64,000 nucleotides of DNA, taken from assembly GCA_946411385.1 (NCBI GenBank), contig CAMKDV010000007.1, positions 62,001 through 126,000 on the forward strand, given 5' to 3'. Positions 15,107 to 24,500 of this stretch are shown here, one piece after another; positions within the stretch are counted from its first letter, which is position 1; each line of letters opens with the position of its first letter. The position numbers and the translations under genes are program-made. The DNA is from an uncultured Bacteroidales bacterium. GTDB taxonomy: Bacteria; Bacteroidota; Bacteroidia; Bacteroidales; Paludibacteraceae. The notes below the pieces were generated by a model, which searched no databases, was not told the origin of the DNA, and saw only the letters and a program-made list of their open reading frames with translations.

Positions 15107-16522
15107 TTAAAAGCCGCTGTAGACTACTTCAAGTTCGAGATTATGCTCGGGGTGCTGCGCACTGAAGATCTCGGTAGCGGTGAGCGACTGATCGTACCGG
15201 ATATCCGATATGTAAGTCGAGCCTGACGAGGTGGTACTCGTGGTGATACTTACCGGCACGAGCAACATATCCAGCGTGCCGAACCGGTCCTCACGCAACT
15301 GCTTGGTGAGCAGCACGGACAAGTCGAACTCGTAGGAGTAAGTGGTCACGTCCAGCGTATCCGTTTCCGACTGCAGCACGGCGTACATCGCTATACTATC
15401 CGAGAGCTCCATCTGCTCGTTGAAGAAGCGCTCCATATCGCTCTTACGGATGAGTAGCATCGTGCTCGCGGGCTGTGCCCAATCGTCACGCGTCTTGTTG
15501 CTCTCCAGGCCGTCGTAATAGTTGAGCACGGGCAGCGTGAGGTGAGCCCGGTTGACATACGGACGGCGGGAACCAACGGCATTGGTGATGGCGGTTTTCA
15601 TATCCGTCATCGGGAAAGAGAGTTGTGTATAGATATGTACGGGCGAGATGACGTAGTTGGTGTCGGTGTTCTGCTCGAGCGATGTAAGGTCGCTGGCCTG
15701 CCACAGATAGCGGTTGAGCTGTCGCACTTCGCGGCTGGCGTAGAAACCCTTCATATCCTTCTCAACCACCGTCTCTACTCCGGCGCGCTCGTACTCGAAA
15801 TGATAGAACACGCCCATATTGATGTCGATAAGGCTGAGCAGCGTACCTCCGCCGAACTCGGTGGTGATATACACGCCTTTCATCAACTCGTTGTACGCCT
15901 CCTGGCTGCTGAAATCGTTGGCAGCAAATACTTTCTGCGCCCAACGGTCGTTGAGTTTGAGCGTGATAGTAGGTATATAACTGCCGTAGGAAGAGGAATA
16001 GGTGCTGTCGGCATACGCCAGCGCCGTGGTGACATAGGCATGATCGATCATCCGCGTGGAGTCGTCCAGGCTGCAATAAGTAGCGATAGCCGTATCGCTG
16101 GGCAGCGGCTCGTTGTAGGAAAAAGTAGCTCTATCCATCGCATAGACCTGCACAGCCAACGGCGAACGCTTGTCGCCGTAAGCGTGACGGTAATAGAGGA
16201 ACAAACAAACGGAATCCAGCACGGCTCCTTCGGGATAGACGAACCCTTCGGGACAAGCGAACTGCGTGAGGATGTCGGCATGCAGATGACCGTACTTGCT
16301 ATCCATCTCACCGAGCAGGAAAGAGTCGGGCGTGGCGGTGATAGCCGTACCGCGCACCAACGACGATGACAGGCGGAAGGTATCCGCCCTGACGATGATG
16401 GAATCTTCGGTTTCCAGGACAGCCGAACCGGCACTGACCACATCGTCCTTGCAGCCCGCCAACAGCGAAGCCGCAACACTCAACACCCCTATAATCAACA
16501 ATCTACTATATCTCATCCGCAT
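15107..16522 (-). CDS. DUF4270 family lipoprotein
   Basis: 471 residues with a lipoprotein signal (hydrophobic stretch ending SLLAGCKDD, lipid-bearing Cys about 23), so it is anchored in an outer or inner membrane leaflet. The body is rich in beta strands and Ser/Thr/Tyr, as expected for DUF4270, a family confined to Bacteroidota and normally found next to glycogen synthase and panC, exactly as here. Its molecular function is not established. Its first 17 bases overlap the end of the glycogen-synthase-like gene, showing translational coupling within one operon. Confidence 0.8.
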   Translation of the reverse strand: MRMRYSRLLIIGVLSVAASLLAGCKDDVVSAGSAVLETEDSIIVRADTFRLSSSLVRGTAITATPDSFLLGEMDSKYGHLHADILTQFACPEGFVYPEGAVLDSVCLFLYYRHAYGDKRSPLAVQVYAMDRATFSYNEPLPSDTAIATYCSLDDSTRMIDHAYVTTALAYADSTYSSSYGSYIPTITLKLNDRWAQKVFAANDFSSQEAYNELMKGVYITTEFGGGTLLSLIDINMGVFYHFEYERAGVETVVEKDMKGFYASREVRQLNRYLWQASDLTSLEQNTDTNYVISPVHIYTQLSFPMTDMKTAITNAVGSRRPYVNRAHLTLPVLNYYDGLESNKTRDDWAQPASTMLLIRKSDMERFFNEQMELSDSIAMYAVLQSETDTLDVTTYSYEFDLSVLLTKQLREDRFGTLDMLLVPVSITTSTTSSGSTYISDIRYDQSLTATEIFSAQHPEHNLELEVVYSGF

Positions 16523-17360
16523 CTTCTTCTACTGCCGGCGTCTCTGCAACTGCTGAAAACTCTTTGAAGAAAGCAAGGAACTGCTCCTGATCCGCGGCCG
16601 AGAGATCATAAGGTTTCTTGCCGCGGTTCTCCGCATAATTGATCAGTCGCGAGTTGCAATGAGGCGTCGCCAAAACTACTGCATCGGCATAATCGATAGC
16701 CAGGTGCATCAAATCTTCGTAATAGACCGGCATGCCTGCTATGCTGCGCACATCGCTGCCAACCAGACCGTCGATCATCAACTTATCCGAGAACTGTGAG
16801 CCGAACGGACGCATATATTCCTGGTTGTCAAGAGCCACAACCACCTTGGCATCCGCAAAGAAAGGCGTACCGCCGAAAGCCCGTTTCACATACAGAGGAA
16901 TAAGCGCAGACATCCAGCCGGAGCAGTAGATGATCTTAGGCGGCCAACGGAGCTTCTCGATCGTATCCATCACGCCACGCGCAAAGAAGATGGTGCGTAC
17001 ATCGTTATCCGAATATTCCTCACCAAACGCATCGTGTATGCCCTTGCGCGAGTGGAAGAGATCATCATTGTCGATAAAATAGATCTGCAAACGCGCCTGC
17101 TGCACGCTGGCAACCTTGATAAGCAAAGGATGATCCACATCATCGATGGAAATGTTCATACCCGACAAGCGGATAACGTCGTGCAACTGATGACGACGCT
17201 CACTAACCTCACCGAACTTGGGCATGAACGTGCGCGTCTCAAAACCATTGGACTGGCACAGTTCGGGCAAAGCACGGTTGAGAACACGAATCGGAGTCTG
17301 AACTTCGATGTACGGACTGATCTCCTGACTCACGAAAAGGATTCGGCTCTTGATTCTCAT
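16506..17360 (-). CDS. Short glycogen/starch synthase-like glycosyltransferase (GT5 N-terminal domain)
   Basis: 284 residues from ATG 17360. The start RILFVSQEISPYIEVQTPI resembles the beginning of GT5 glycogen synthases, and IIYCSGWMSALIPLYVKR (about 143-160) corresponds to the conserved DWH region, with Gly-Trp kept. The C-terminal Rossmann half of a classical GlgA is absent; Bacteroidota commonly carry this short version, so it may be normal for the lineage rather than truncated. Expected role: ADP-glucose-dependent elongation of glycogen, or a regulatory relative. The promoter is at 17456-17487. It is divergent from panC. Confidence 0.75.
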   Translation of the reverse strand: MRIKSRILFVSQEISPYIEVQTPIRVLNRALPELCQSNGFETRTFMPKFGEVSERRHQLHDVIRLSGMNISIDDVDHPLLIKVASVQQARLQIYFIDNDDLFHSRKGIHDAFGEEYSDNDVRTIFFARGVMDTIEKLRWPPKIIYCSGWMSALIPLYVKRAFGGTPFFADAKVVVALDNQEYMRPFGSQFSDKLMIDGLVGSDVRSIAGMPVYYEDLMHLAIDYADAVVLATPHCNSRLINYAENRGKKPYDLSAADQEQFLAFFKEFSAVAETPAVEEDADEI

Positions 17361-17455
17361 ATCTACTCCTCCTACGTTTGTGACAAAACTCAACACATTG
17401 CGACAAGAATTGACCAATCTGTCGCACAAAAGGTGCATTTTTGTCTAATTTACTG

Positions 17456-17487
17456 CAAAGGTACAAAAAAAAATTGAGAAAAACAAA
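17456..17487 (-). promoter_or_regulatory. Promoter of the glycogen synthase-DUF4270 operon
   Basis: TTTG (17487-17484), 20 bases, TACCTTTG (17463-17456) on the minus strand. It gives a start near 17449 and supports translation from 17360 rather than from the farther in-frame ATG at 17438. Confidence 0.8.
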
Positions 17488-17527
17488 TTTTTTAGCGAAA
17501 AATCTTTTATTTATCATTTTTTTTTCG

Positions 17528-17535
17528 TAATTTTG
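17528..17535 (+). promoter_or_regulatory. Probable -7 element of the panC operon
   Basis: TAATTTTG matches TAnnTTTG; the -33 position holds only a T-rich sequence. Transcription would start near 17542, about 45 bases before panC. Confidence 0.55.
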
Positions 17536-17586
17536 TAGGCTTTTTGCTTCAGAAGGCAAAAATAGTACACAAAAATTGAGAAAAAT

Positions 17587-18456
17587 ATGCAGATATTAAC
17601 AACTCGTGCAGACCTTTCTGCACAAATTGAAGCATGCAAACGCTTGGGACGTACGATCGGGTTGGTGCCGACGATGGGTGCGTTGCATGCAGGTCATGCT
17701 TCGCTCGTACGGAAAGCGGTAGCAGAGAACGACATCGCTGTGGTAAGCGTATTTGTCAATCCTACTCAGTTCAACAACAAAGAGGACTTGGCCAAATACC
17801 CCCGGAACATCCAACGCGATGCCGAACTGCTGGAAGCCATCGGAGCACATTTCGTGTTTGCGCCTACGCCCGAGGAGATGTATTCAGCCGAGGAGATGAA
17901 CGAGACATTTGCGTTCGACTTTGGCGGACTGGACCAGGTGATGGAAGGCGTGATGCGACCGGGACACTTCAACGGCGTGGTACAGGTCGTATCCAAACTG
18001 TTCTACCTCGTGCAGCCAGACCGCGCATATTTCGGCGAGAAAGATTTCCAGCAGCTGGCAATCATCCACCACATGGTGGAGCGTTCGTCGCTTGCCGGTA
18101 CGTTCGGCAACCTGACTATCGTAGATTGTCCTATCGTACGCGAGACGACAGGCCTGGCGCTATCATCGCGCAACGAAAGGCTCTCCGCGGAAGAGAAACA
18201 AACGGCGCTGGCTATCTCGCGCACCTTGTTTGCTTCGCTCTACTGGGCTGAAAATCCCGATGCTACCGTAGCTGAGGTGCAACAGAAAGTGATTGACACC
18301 GTGAATGCCGTACCGGGACTGGAAGTGGAATATTACCAAATCGTTGACCAGCAAAGCTTGCAGCCTACCGATACTTTCCGCAACGCGATTGGATGTATCA
18401 CCGTATATTGCGGTCCGGTCAGGCTGATTGACAACATCAAGTATTGCGGCTGCTAA
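17587..18456 (+). CDS. panC: Pantothenate synthetase
   Basis: 289 residues, normal length. The class-I nucleotidyltransferase signatures are present: VPTMGALHAGH (27-37, HIGH-like), VFVNPTQFNNKEDL (about 56-70), GEKDFQQLAI (about 147-156) and LSSRNERLS (about 184-192, KMSKS-like). It condenses pantoate and beta-alanine with ATP to give pantothenate, the precursor of coenzyme A, in the cytoplasm. It is the first gene of a plus-strand run panC-pdxB-proS-XTP pyrophosphatase and diverges from the glycogen synthase operon, an arrangement typical of the phylum. Confidence 0.97.
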   Translation: MQILTTRADLSAQIEACKRLGRTIGLVPTMGALHAGHASLVRKAVAENDIAVVSVFVNPTQFNNKEDLAKYPRNIQRDAELLEAIGAHFVFAPTPEEMYSAEEMNETFAFDFGGLDQVMEGVMRPGHFNGVVQVVSKLFYLVQPDRAYFGEKDFQQLAIIHHMVERSSLAGTFGNLTIVDCPIVRETTGLALSSRNERLSAEEKQTALAISRTLFASLYWAENPDATVAEVQQKVIDTVNAVPGLEVEYYQIVDQQSLQPTDTFRNAIGCITVYCGPVRLIDNIKYCGC

Positions 18457-18483
18457 TATAAAGCAAGCGGACGGCCATCCACG

Positions 18484-19437
18484 ATGAGAGTGCTGATAGA
18501 CAAATACATTCCTTACTTGCAAGGCGTCTTGGACGAGATAGCCGAGGTGTGTATGCTTGAGCCCGAAGAGTTCACTCCTGCTACGGTTCAGACGGCTGAT
18601 GCGCTCATCATCCGCACGCGCACCAAATGCGATGCTGCGTTGCTGGATGGCAGCAAGGTGCGCTTTATTGCCACAGCCACCATCGGCACGGATCATATCG
18701 ATGAGGCTTACTGCCGGATGCGCGGCATTCATGTGATGAGCTGCCCGGGCTGTAATGCGCAAGCCGTTTGCGACTATGTGGAAGAAGTGATCAATACGCT
18801 CATTACAGCCGACGAATTATCCGATGGTACCGTAAGCGCGAAACCAAAGGTTTCGAAAACAATCGGCATAGTGGGCGTTGGGCATGTAGGTTCGCTGGTG
18901 AGGAAGATGGCAGAGAGACGCGGATTGCGTGTAGTATTGAACGATCCGCCGCTGGGGATGAACGGTGATGTAAGCGATTGCGATATCATCACATTTCATA
19001 CCCCGCTTACACGCGATGGCAGTTATCCTACTTACCACCTGTGCGATGCTGCTTTTCTTGCCCGCTGCCGTGCAGGCTCGCTCATCATCAATGCAGCACG
19101 AGGCGGTATAGTGGACGAACAGGCACTGCTGGATAGTCGTCATCCGTTCGTGATCGACACATGGGAGAACGAACCGCACATCCATCCCACGGTGCTTCAG
19201 GCGGCATGGTTGGCATCCTGCCACATAGCAGGCTATTCCATAGAGGGCAAACGCAATGCTTCACAGATGTGTCTGGACGGTCTCACCGCGTTTTTCGGGC
19301 TGCCAAAACTGCGCCTCAACGACGACCGGCTGCCGCAGGGCGATAACGAACCGGGATGGCTTAACCGCTTGTCAGACACACTGAAAGCCCACCCGAACGA
19401 TTTTGAACAAATACGCAAAAATTATAAACTACGATAA
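18484..19437 (+). CDS. pdxB: Erythronate-4-phosphate dehydrogenase (short form)
   Basis: 317 residues of the D-2-hydroxyacid dehydrogenase fold. An N-terminal substrate domain has FIATATIGTDHIDEAYCR (about 60-77), the NAD-binding GIVGVGHVGSLVRKMAE begins near 127, the catalytic Arg lies in INAARGGIVDE (about 197-207), and a His in the HIAGYSIEGK stretch completes the site. It oxidises 4-phosphoerythronate in the DXP-dependent pyridoxal phosphate pathway. E. coli PdxB has about 60 more residues forming a dimerisation domain, which is nearly absent here. The TIGTDHID and HIAGYS wording favour PdxB over other dehydrogenases. Confidence 0.85.
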   Translation: MRVLIDKYIPYLQGVLDEIAEVCMLEPEEFTPATVQTADALIIRTRTKCDAALLDGSKVRFIATATIGTDHIDEAYCRMRGIHVMSCPGCNAQAVCDYVEEVINTLITADELSDGTVSAKPKVSKTIGIVGVGHVGSLVRKMAERRGLRVVLNDPPLGMNGDVSDCDIITFHTPLTRDGSYPTYHLCDAAFLARCRAGSLIINAARGGIVDEQALLDSRHPFVIDTWENEPHIHPTVLQAAWLASCHIAGYSIEGKRNASQMCLDGLTAFFGLPKLRLNDDRLPQGDNEPGWLNRLSDTLKAHPNDFEQIRKNYKLR

Positions 19438-19440
19438 ATA

Positions 19441-20931
19441 ATGGCAAATTTTCAAAAACTAACCCCACGGAGTGAAGATTACTCCAAGTGGTACAACGAA
19501 CTGGTAGTGAAAGCCGACCTGGCCGAGCAGTCAGCAGTGCGCGGATGTATGGTAATCAAGCCCTACGGCTACGCTATCTGGGAAACAATCCAAGCCGAAC
19601 TGGACAGACGGTTCAAAGAGAAAGGTGTGCGCAACGCCTATTTTCCGCTACTCATCCCCAAATCGTTCCTCAGCCGCGAGGCGGAACATGTGGAAGGTTT
19701 TGCCAAGGAATGTGCTGTGGTTACCCACCACCGTCTGAAGAATGATCCGAACGGCAAAGGTGTGATCGTCGATCCCGATGCACGCCTGGAGGAAGAACTG
19801 ATCATCCGTCCGACATCGGAAACCATCATCTGGTCGACCTACAAGAACTGGATATCATCCTATCGTGACCTGCCTATCCTGTGCAACCAGTGGTGCAACG
19901 TGATGCGTTGGGAGATGCGTACGCGTCTGTTCCTGCGTACGGCAGAGTTCCTCTGGCAGGAAGGCCACACCGCCCATGCCACCAAAGAGGAGGCTGAGGA
20001 TTATGCCCGTCAGATGCTGGATGTATATGCCGACTTTGCCGAGAACGTGATGGCTATACCCGTAGTGAAAGGCGTGAAATCGCCCAACGAGCGTTTTGCC
20101 GGAGCACTGAACACCTATTGCATCGAAGCTATGATGCAGGACGGCAAAGCACTGCAGGCAGGTACGTCACATTTCCTCGGACAGAACTTCGCCAAATCGT
20201 TCGACGTGCAATACTTGAGCAAGGAGAACAAATATGAATATGTATGGGCTACCAGTTGGGGCGTATCTACGCGACTGATGGGTGCGCTGATCATGACTCA
20301 CTCGGATGACAACGGTCTTGTTCTACCGCCGCATCTGGCTCCGACGCAGGTAGTGATCGTGCCGATCTTCAAGAAACAGGAAGATCTGGACAAGTTACTT
20401 GCCGTACTCAACCCGCTCTTTGACAACCTGAAAGCCCGCGGCATTCGCGTACAACTGGATACCGACGACAAGTCCACACCGGGATTCAAGTTTGCCGATT
20501 ACGAACTGAAAGGTGTTCCCGTTCGTCTGGCTATGGGCGGCCGTGACCTGGAGAACGGAACGATAGAGGTAGCTCGCCGTGACACGCTCACCAAAGAGAC
20601 GCTGCCGCTCGAAGGTATCGAGGAAAAGATTGCAGCTCTGCTGGAAGAGATTCAGAAGAACTGCTACCAGAAAGCCCTGGATTACCGCATTGCTAACACA
20701 CGCGAGGTGAACAGCTACGACGAATTCAAGGAGGAAATCAAGAAAGGCGGATTCCTGCTCTGCCACTGGGACGGCACGCCCGAAACAGAGGAACAGATCA
20801 AGAACGACACCAAAGCTACTATCCGCTGCATTCCGCTGGATCCGCTGCCCGGACACAAGCAGGAGGAAGGCAAGTGCATGGTAACAGGCAAACCTTCGGC
20901 AGGACGAGTAGTATTTGCTATCGCATATTGA
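19441..20931 (+). CDS. proS: Prolyl-tRNA synthetase, archaeal/eukaryotic-type
   Basis: 496 residues, the size of the short ProS class that lacks the editing insertion. The class II motifs are visible: [14 protein letters not shown] (motif 1 region, about 66-80), RPTSETIIW and [19 protein letters not shown] (motif 2, about 150-175), and QEGHTAH. The anticodon-binding domain begins near 290 ([15 protein letters not shown]), and a C-terminal zinc-type domain follows. It charges tRNA-Pro with proline in the cytoplasm. It starts three bases after pdxB and ends one base before the next gene, so it is part of the same operon. Confidence 0.97.
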   Translation: MANFQKLTPRSEDYSKWYNELVVKADLAEQSAVRGCMVIKPYGYAIWETIQAELDRRFKEKGVRNAYFPLLIPKSFLSREAEHVEGFAKECAVVTHHRLKNDPNGKGVIVDPDARLEEELIIRPTSETIIWSTYKNWISSYRDLPILCNQWCNVMRWEMRTRLFLRTAEFLWQEGHTAHATKEEAEDYARQMLDVYADFAENVMAIPVVKGVKSPNERFAGALNTYCIEAMMQDGKALQAGTSHFLGQNFAKSFDVQYLSKENKYEYVWATSWGVSTRLMGALIMTHSDDNGLVLPPHLAPTQVVIVPIFKKQEDLDKLLAVLNPLFDNLKARGIRVQLDTDDKSTPGFKFADYELKGVPVRLAMGGRDLENGTIEVARRDTLTKETLPLEGIEEKIAALLEEIQKNCYQKALDYRIANTREVNSYDEFKEEIKKGGFLLCHWDGTPETEEQIKNDTKATIRCIPLDPLPGHKQEEGKCMVTGKPSAGRVVFAIAY

Positions 20932-20932
20932 T

Positions 20933-21496
20933 ATGAAACTCGTTTTCGCTTCGAATAACGCGCATAAGCTGCAAGAGGTGAGAGCCATCCTTACGGAGCA
21001 TGAGATACTCAGCCTCGAGGACATCGGCTGTCATGCCGACATTCCCGAGACGGCTGACACGCTCGAAGGTAATTCCTTGCTCAAAGCGCAGTACATCTAC
21101 GACCACTACCATTGTCCTTGTTTTGCCGATGACACCGGTCTGGAGATAGCGGCACTGGGCAATGCGCCGGGCGTATATACTGCGCGCTGGGCAGGTGAAC
21201 CATCCAATCCTGCCGAGAACAGAAAAAAGGCTCTCCGCCTGCTACAAGGACAGGCTAACCGTGCCGCACGCTTCCGCACGGTGATAACCATCATCCGCGA
21301 CGGAATCACCGAACAAGTGGAAGGAATAGTGAACGGTAGCATCGCACTTTCTGAAGCGGGAGACGGAGGTTTTGGTTATGATCCGCTCTTTATTCCCGAA
21401 GACTACGACCGCACTTTTGCCGAACTGCCCGCTAAGGTAAAGAATACAATCAGCCATCGTGCCCGCGCCTTGCAGGCACTAAAACAAATACTTTGA
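20933..21496 (+). CDS. rdgB: XTP/dITP (non-canonical purine NTP) pyrophosphatase
   Basis: 187 residues from ATG 20933. The family landmarks are all present: MKLVFASNNAHKLQEV (N-terminal nucleotide-binding strand), FADDTGLEIAALGNAPGVYT (about 65-84, with the metal-binding Asp pair), GYDPLFIPE (about 145-153) and ISHRARAL near the C-terminus. It hydrolyses dITP, XTP and ITP to monophosphates, cleaning the nucleotide pool. It starts one base after the proS stop. An earlier in-frame ATG at 20915 lies inside proS and would add six residues unlike the family. Confidence 0.95.
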   Translation: MKLVFASNNAHKLQEVRAILTEHEILSLEDIGCHADIPETADTLEGNSLLKAQYIYDHYHCPCFADDTGLEIAALGNAPGVYTARWAGEPSNPAENRKKALRLLQGQANRAARFRTVITIIRDGITEQVEGIVNGSIALSEAGDGGFGYDPLFIPEDYDRTFAELPAKVKNTISHRARALQALKQIL

Positions 21497-21536
21497 CAGC
21501 ATTAACGCTCTGACAGGCTATCAAACATATACGATC

Positions 21537-24500
21537 ATGAAACGAATCATCTTTTCTGCCCTGACAGTCTTGTTCACTTTGTCGCTGACAGCGGCACAAT
21601 GGACAACGCACTTTGCATACAACAGTGTGAATCGTGTTGCGGAAGGCAACAACGAGGTGTTCGGCGTCTCGTCCGGATCGCTGTTCTCTATTCAAACGCA
21701 GACAGAGAAGATAACAACTTTCAGTCATCAGGACGGCATGCACGGTACGAACATCGCCTGCATCAAATGGCTACCGCAAGTAGGCTCGCTGATGATTGTA
21801 TATGCCGACGGTAAGGTGGATATACTCAAGAACGGGCAGTTCCGCTACATACCCGACTTGTACAACAAGAATGCCACCTTCAGCAAGTACTGCCATAGCA
21901 TCACGCTCAAAGACAGTCTTGCCTTTATGGCAATGGATTATGGCATTCAGACCTTCCACATCCGCAAGCAAGAGTTCATCGACACCTATTTTGTTGGTCC
22001 CGAAGCTACGGAAGTGCCTGTCAAGAGTATTGCTTTTGCCAATGATGCCATCTACGCTGCTACCGAAAATACGTTGCTTGCCGCATCGCTGACGGACAAT
22101 ATTGTGGATTATTCTTATTGGTCGAGCATTCCGCTGCCCGAACAAGGTGCCATACAGCAGATTGCCGATGTCGGCGGTGTGTTGTTCCTGCTGCAGAACA
22201 ACCATTGTTATGTTCGTCGTGGAAGCACATGGAGCAGGTACGACAGCAACACATACAACGCCCTGAATATCATCGGCGGTGTGATGATGCCCGATCAGTA
22301 TCCCGCCATCGAGAACGACGGCGTTTGGCTGGCTGCCGGCAATGAGGGAGTGCTGCGACGCATGTCTTCCGGCGAAGAGATAGCCTACAAATTGGACGGA
22401 CCGCTGACGAACACCCCCTACCATCTGGACTTCGACCAAAACCAACTATTCATGGTAGCCGGAGGTCGTTGGGCAGTGCAGAACAGCACGCCGGGCGACG
22501 TGATGCGTTATGACGGGCATGAATGGCACAACATTCCCTATACCGACATTCTTGGTAAAGTAGGATCGTCCTATTGTCTGGACATGATGAATGTGGCTGT
22601 GGATCCGTTCGATCCTGACCATTTCTTCGTTTCATCCTACGGCACGGGGCTATACGAGTTCCGCAATGACGTGTGCATCAAGCGCTGGGGACCGAGCAAC
22701 TCAATCATCACAGCGGCCGCACCGAACGATCCGGCACGCTACACGCGTACCGACGGCGCCATCTTCGACAAGCAGGGCAACCTGTGGGTGATGGTAGCGG
22801 GACAGGCACATGCCGAGTATAATATTGTAATATTCACCCGCACGGGCGAGCAGGTGGGCATGAATACTTTTCTGCCTTCCGGCGCACGCTATGCCATCGA
22901 GACGGTAGGCGAACTGATATTCGACCGCAATAATGAACAGCGCTTATGGGGCATCGTGCCGCGAGGATCTGACGGCAAAGAGGCCTGTGTATTCTACATC
23001 GATACCAAAGGCACAATCAGCAATACCGAAGATGATAACAATGTTCTCCGCCACAACTGGATAGACACAAACGGCGGCGAGCATACCTATACTGCCATCT
23101 ATACGCTGGCACAAGTGCAGTCGGGCGATATATGGGTTGGCACAGACAATGGCTTGTTCATCATTCCGGCAGATGTTGATTACCAGCAATCCAACCAATG
23201 CGTCATTCCCACCGTACTTGACGAGAACGGACTGAACATCTTTGCCGAGGAGGTAATCAAGGATATCACTATCGACCATCTCGGACAAATATGGTTAGCC
23301 TCGCAGACGCACGGCGTGTATGTGCTTTCGTCGGACGGCACAACGCTGCTGGAACATTTCACGATGGATAACTCGGCTCTTCCGTCCAACACCATCCTCT
23401 CGCTGGCAGCGGATATATCCGGCCAAAAGATGTTTATCGGTTCGGGACTTGGACTGGTAGCATATACCGACCGCGATGACGGCATCCGTGACTCGCATAT
23501 CCTGACAGAACCATCGGACATTTTGGGCACTATGCAGCAATGGAGAACCCATTTTGCTTACACTGATATAGCCGACCTGCAGATGGCCGAAAATACCGTC
23601 TATGCTTTATCGGAAGGCTCGTTGTGCAGTATCAGCAAGAACGATGAATCGCTGTACTACTATTCGAAGCTCAACGGATTGAACGGTTCTGCCATCCACT
23701 GCATTGCGTACGACACATATACCCGCACGCTCCTCATCGCTTACGAAAACGGCTTGATCGATCTGCTGCATGCCGACGGAACGCTTCATCCCGTAGCCGA
23801 TCTTTACCTCAAGCAGATGAATACACCCAAGCTTGTACAAGCTGTCACTTTCCGTCATGGAACGGCTTATCTGGCTATGCCCTTCGGCATCCTTGCGCTT
23901 AACATGCGCAAGCAGGAAATAAGTGACACTTACTATATCGGCCCTAACGGCACCGACCTATCCATACAATCGATAGTCATCATAGGTGATACGATCATAG
24001 CAGCCAACGGCGCCACCTTGTACCGCGCATCGCTCAATGACAATATCGTCGATTATGCCCTGTGGCAGACGAGCGTGGCTCCCGGTGAGGTGATGCAACT
24101 GGCAGAGATGAACGGTGAGTTGTATATACTGGCTGACAGCACTCTGTACCGCAACGGTACGCCTGTACCGACAGAAGCAAAGATCAGTTCGCTGATTGTA
24201 CACGATAAACGCTTGCACGGCATAGCCGATGACAGCCGCATATATGAATATGACGTATCTGCCTCCGCCTGGAAAGAAAAGACGCACTTGGCTCAGCACA
24301 AGGCACATTGCGTGATACCCGACGGGCAGACCTACTGGTTAGGTACGGCTAACGGCGTGCTGCATATAGCCGCCGACCACTCCGTTCAGCAATACGAGCC
24401 CGATGGTCCGTCATCGAACATGCCGTACGCCATGACTACTTACGGCAACCGCTTGTGGGCAGTCCCCGGAGGCAGATGGGCAGCAAGTTTCTTGCGCGAG

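Noticed and set aside
16506..17360. Truncated glycogen synthase pseudogene
   Set aside because: The frame is intact, has a strong promoter and sits in the usual Bacteroidota context, where the short form is common as far as I know.
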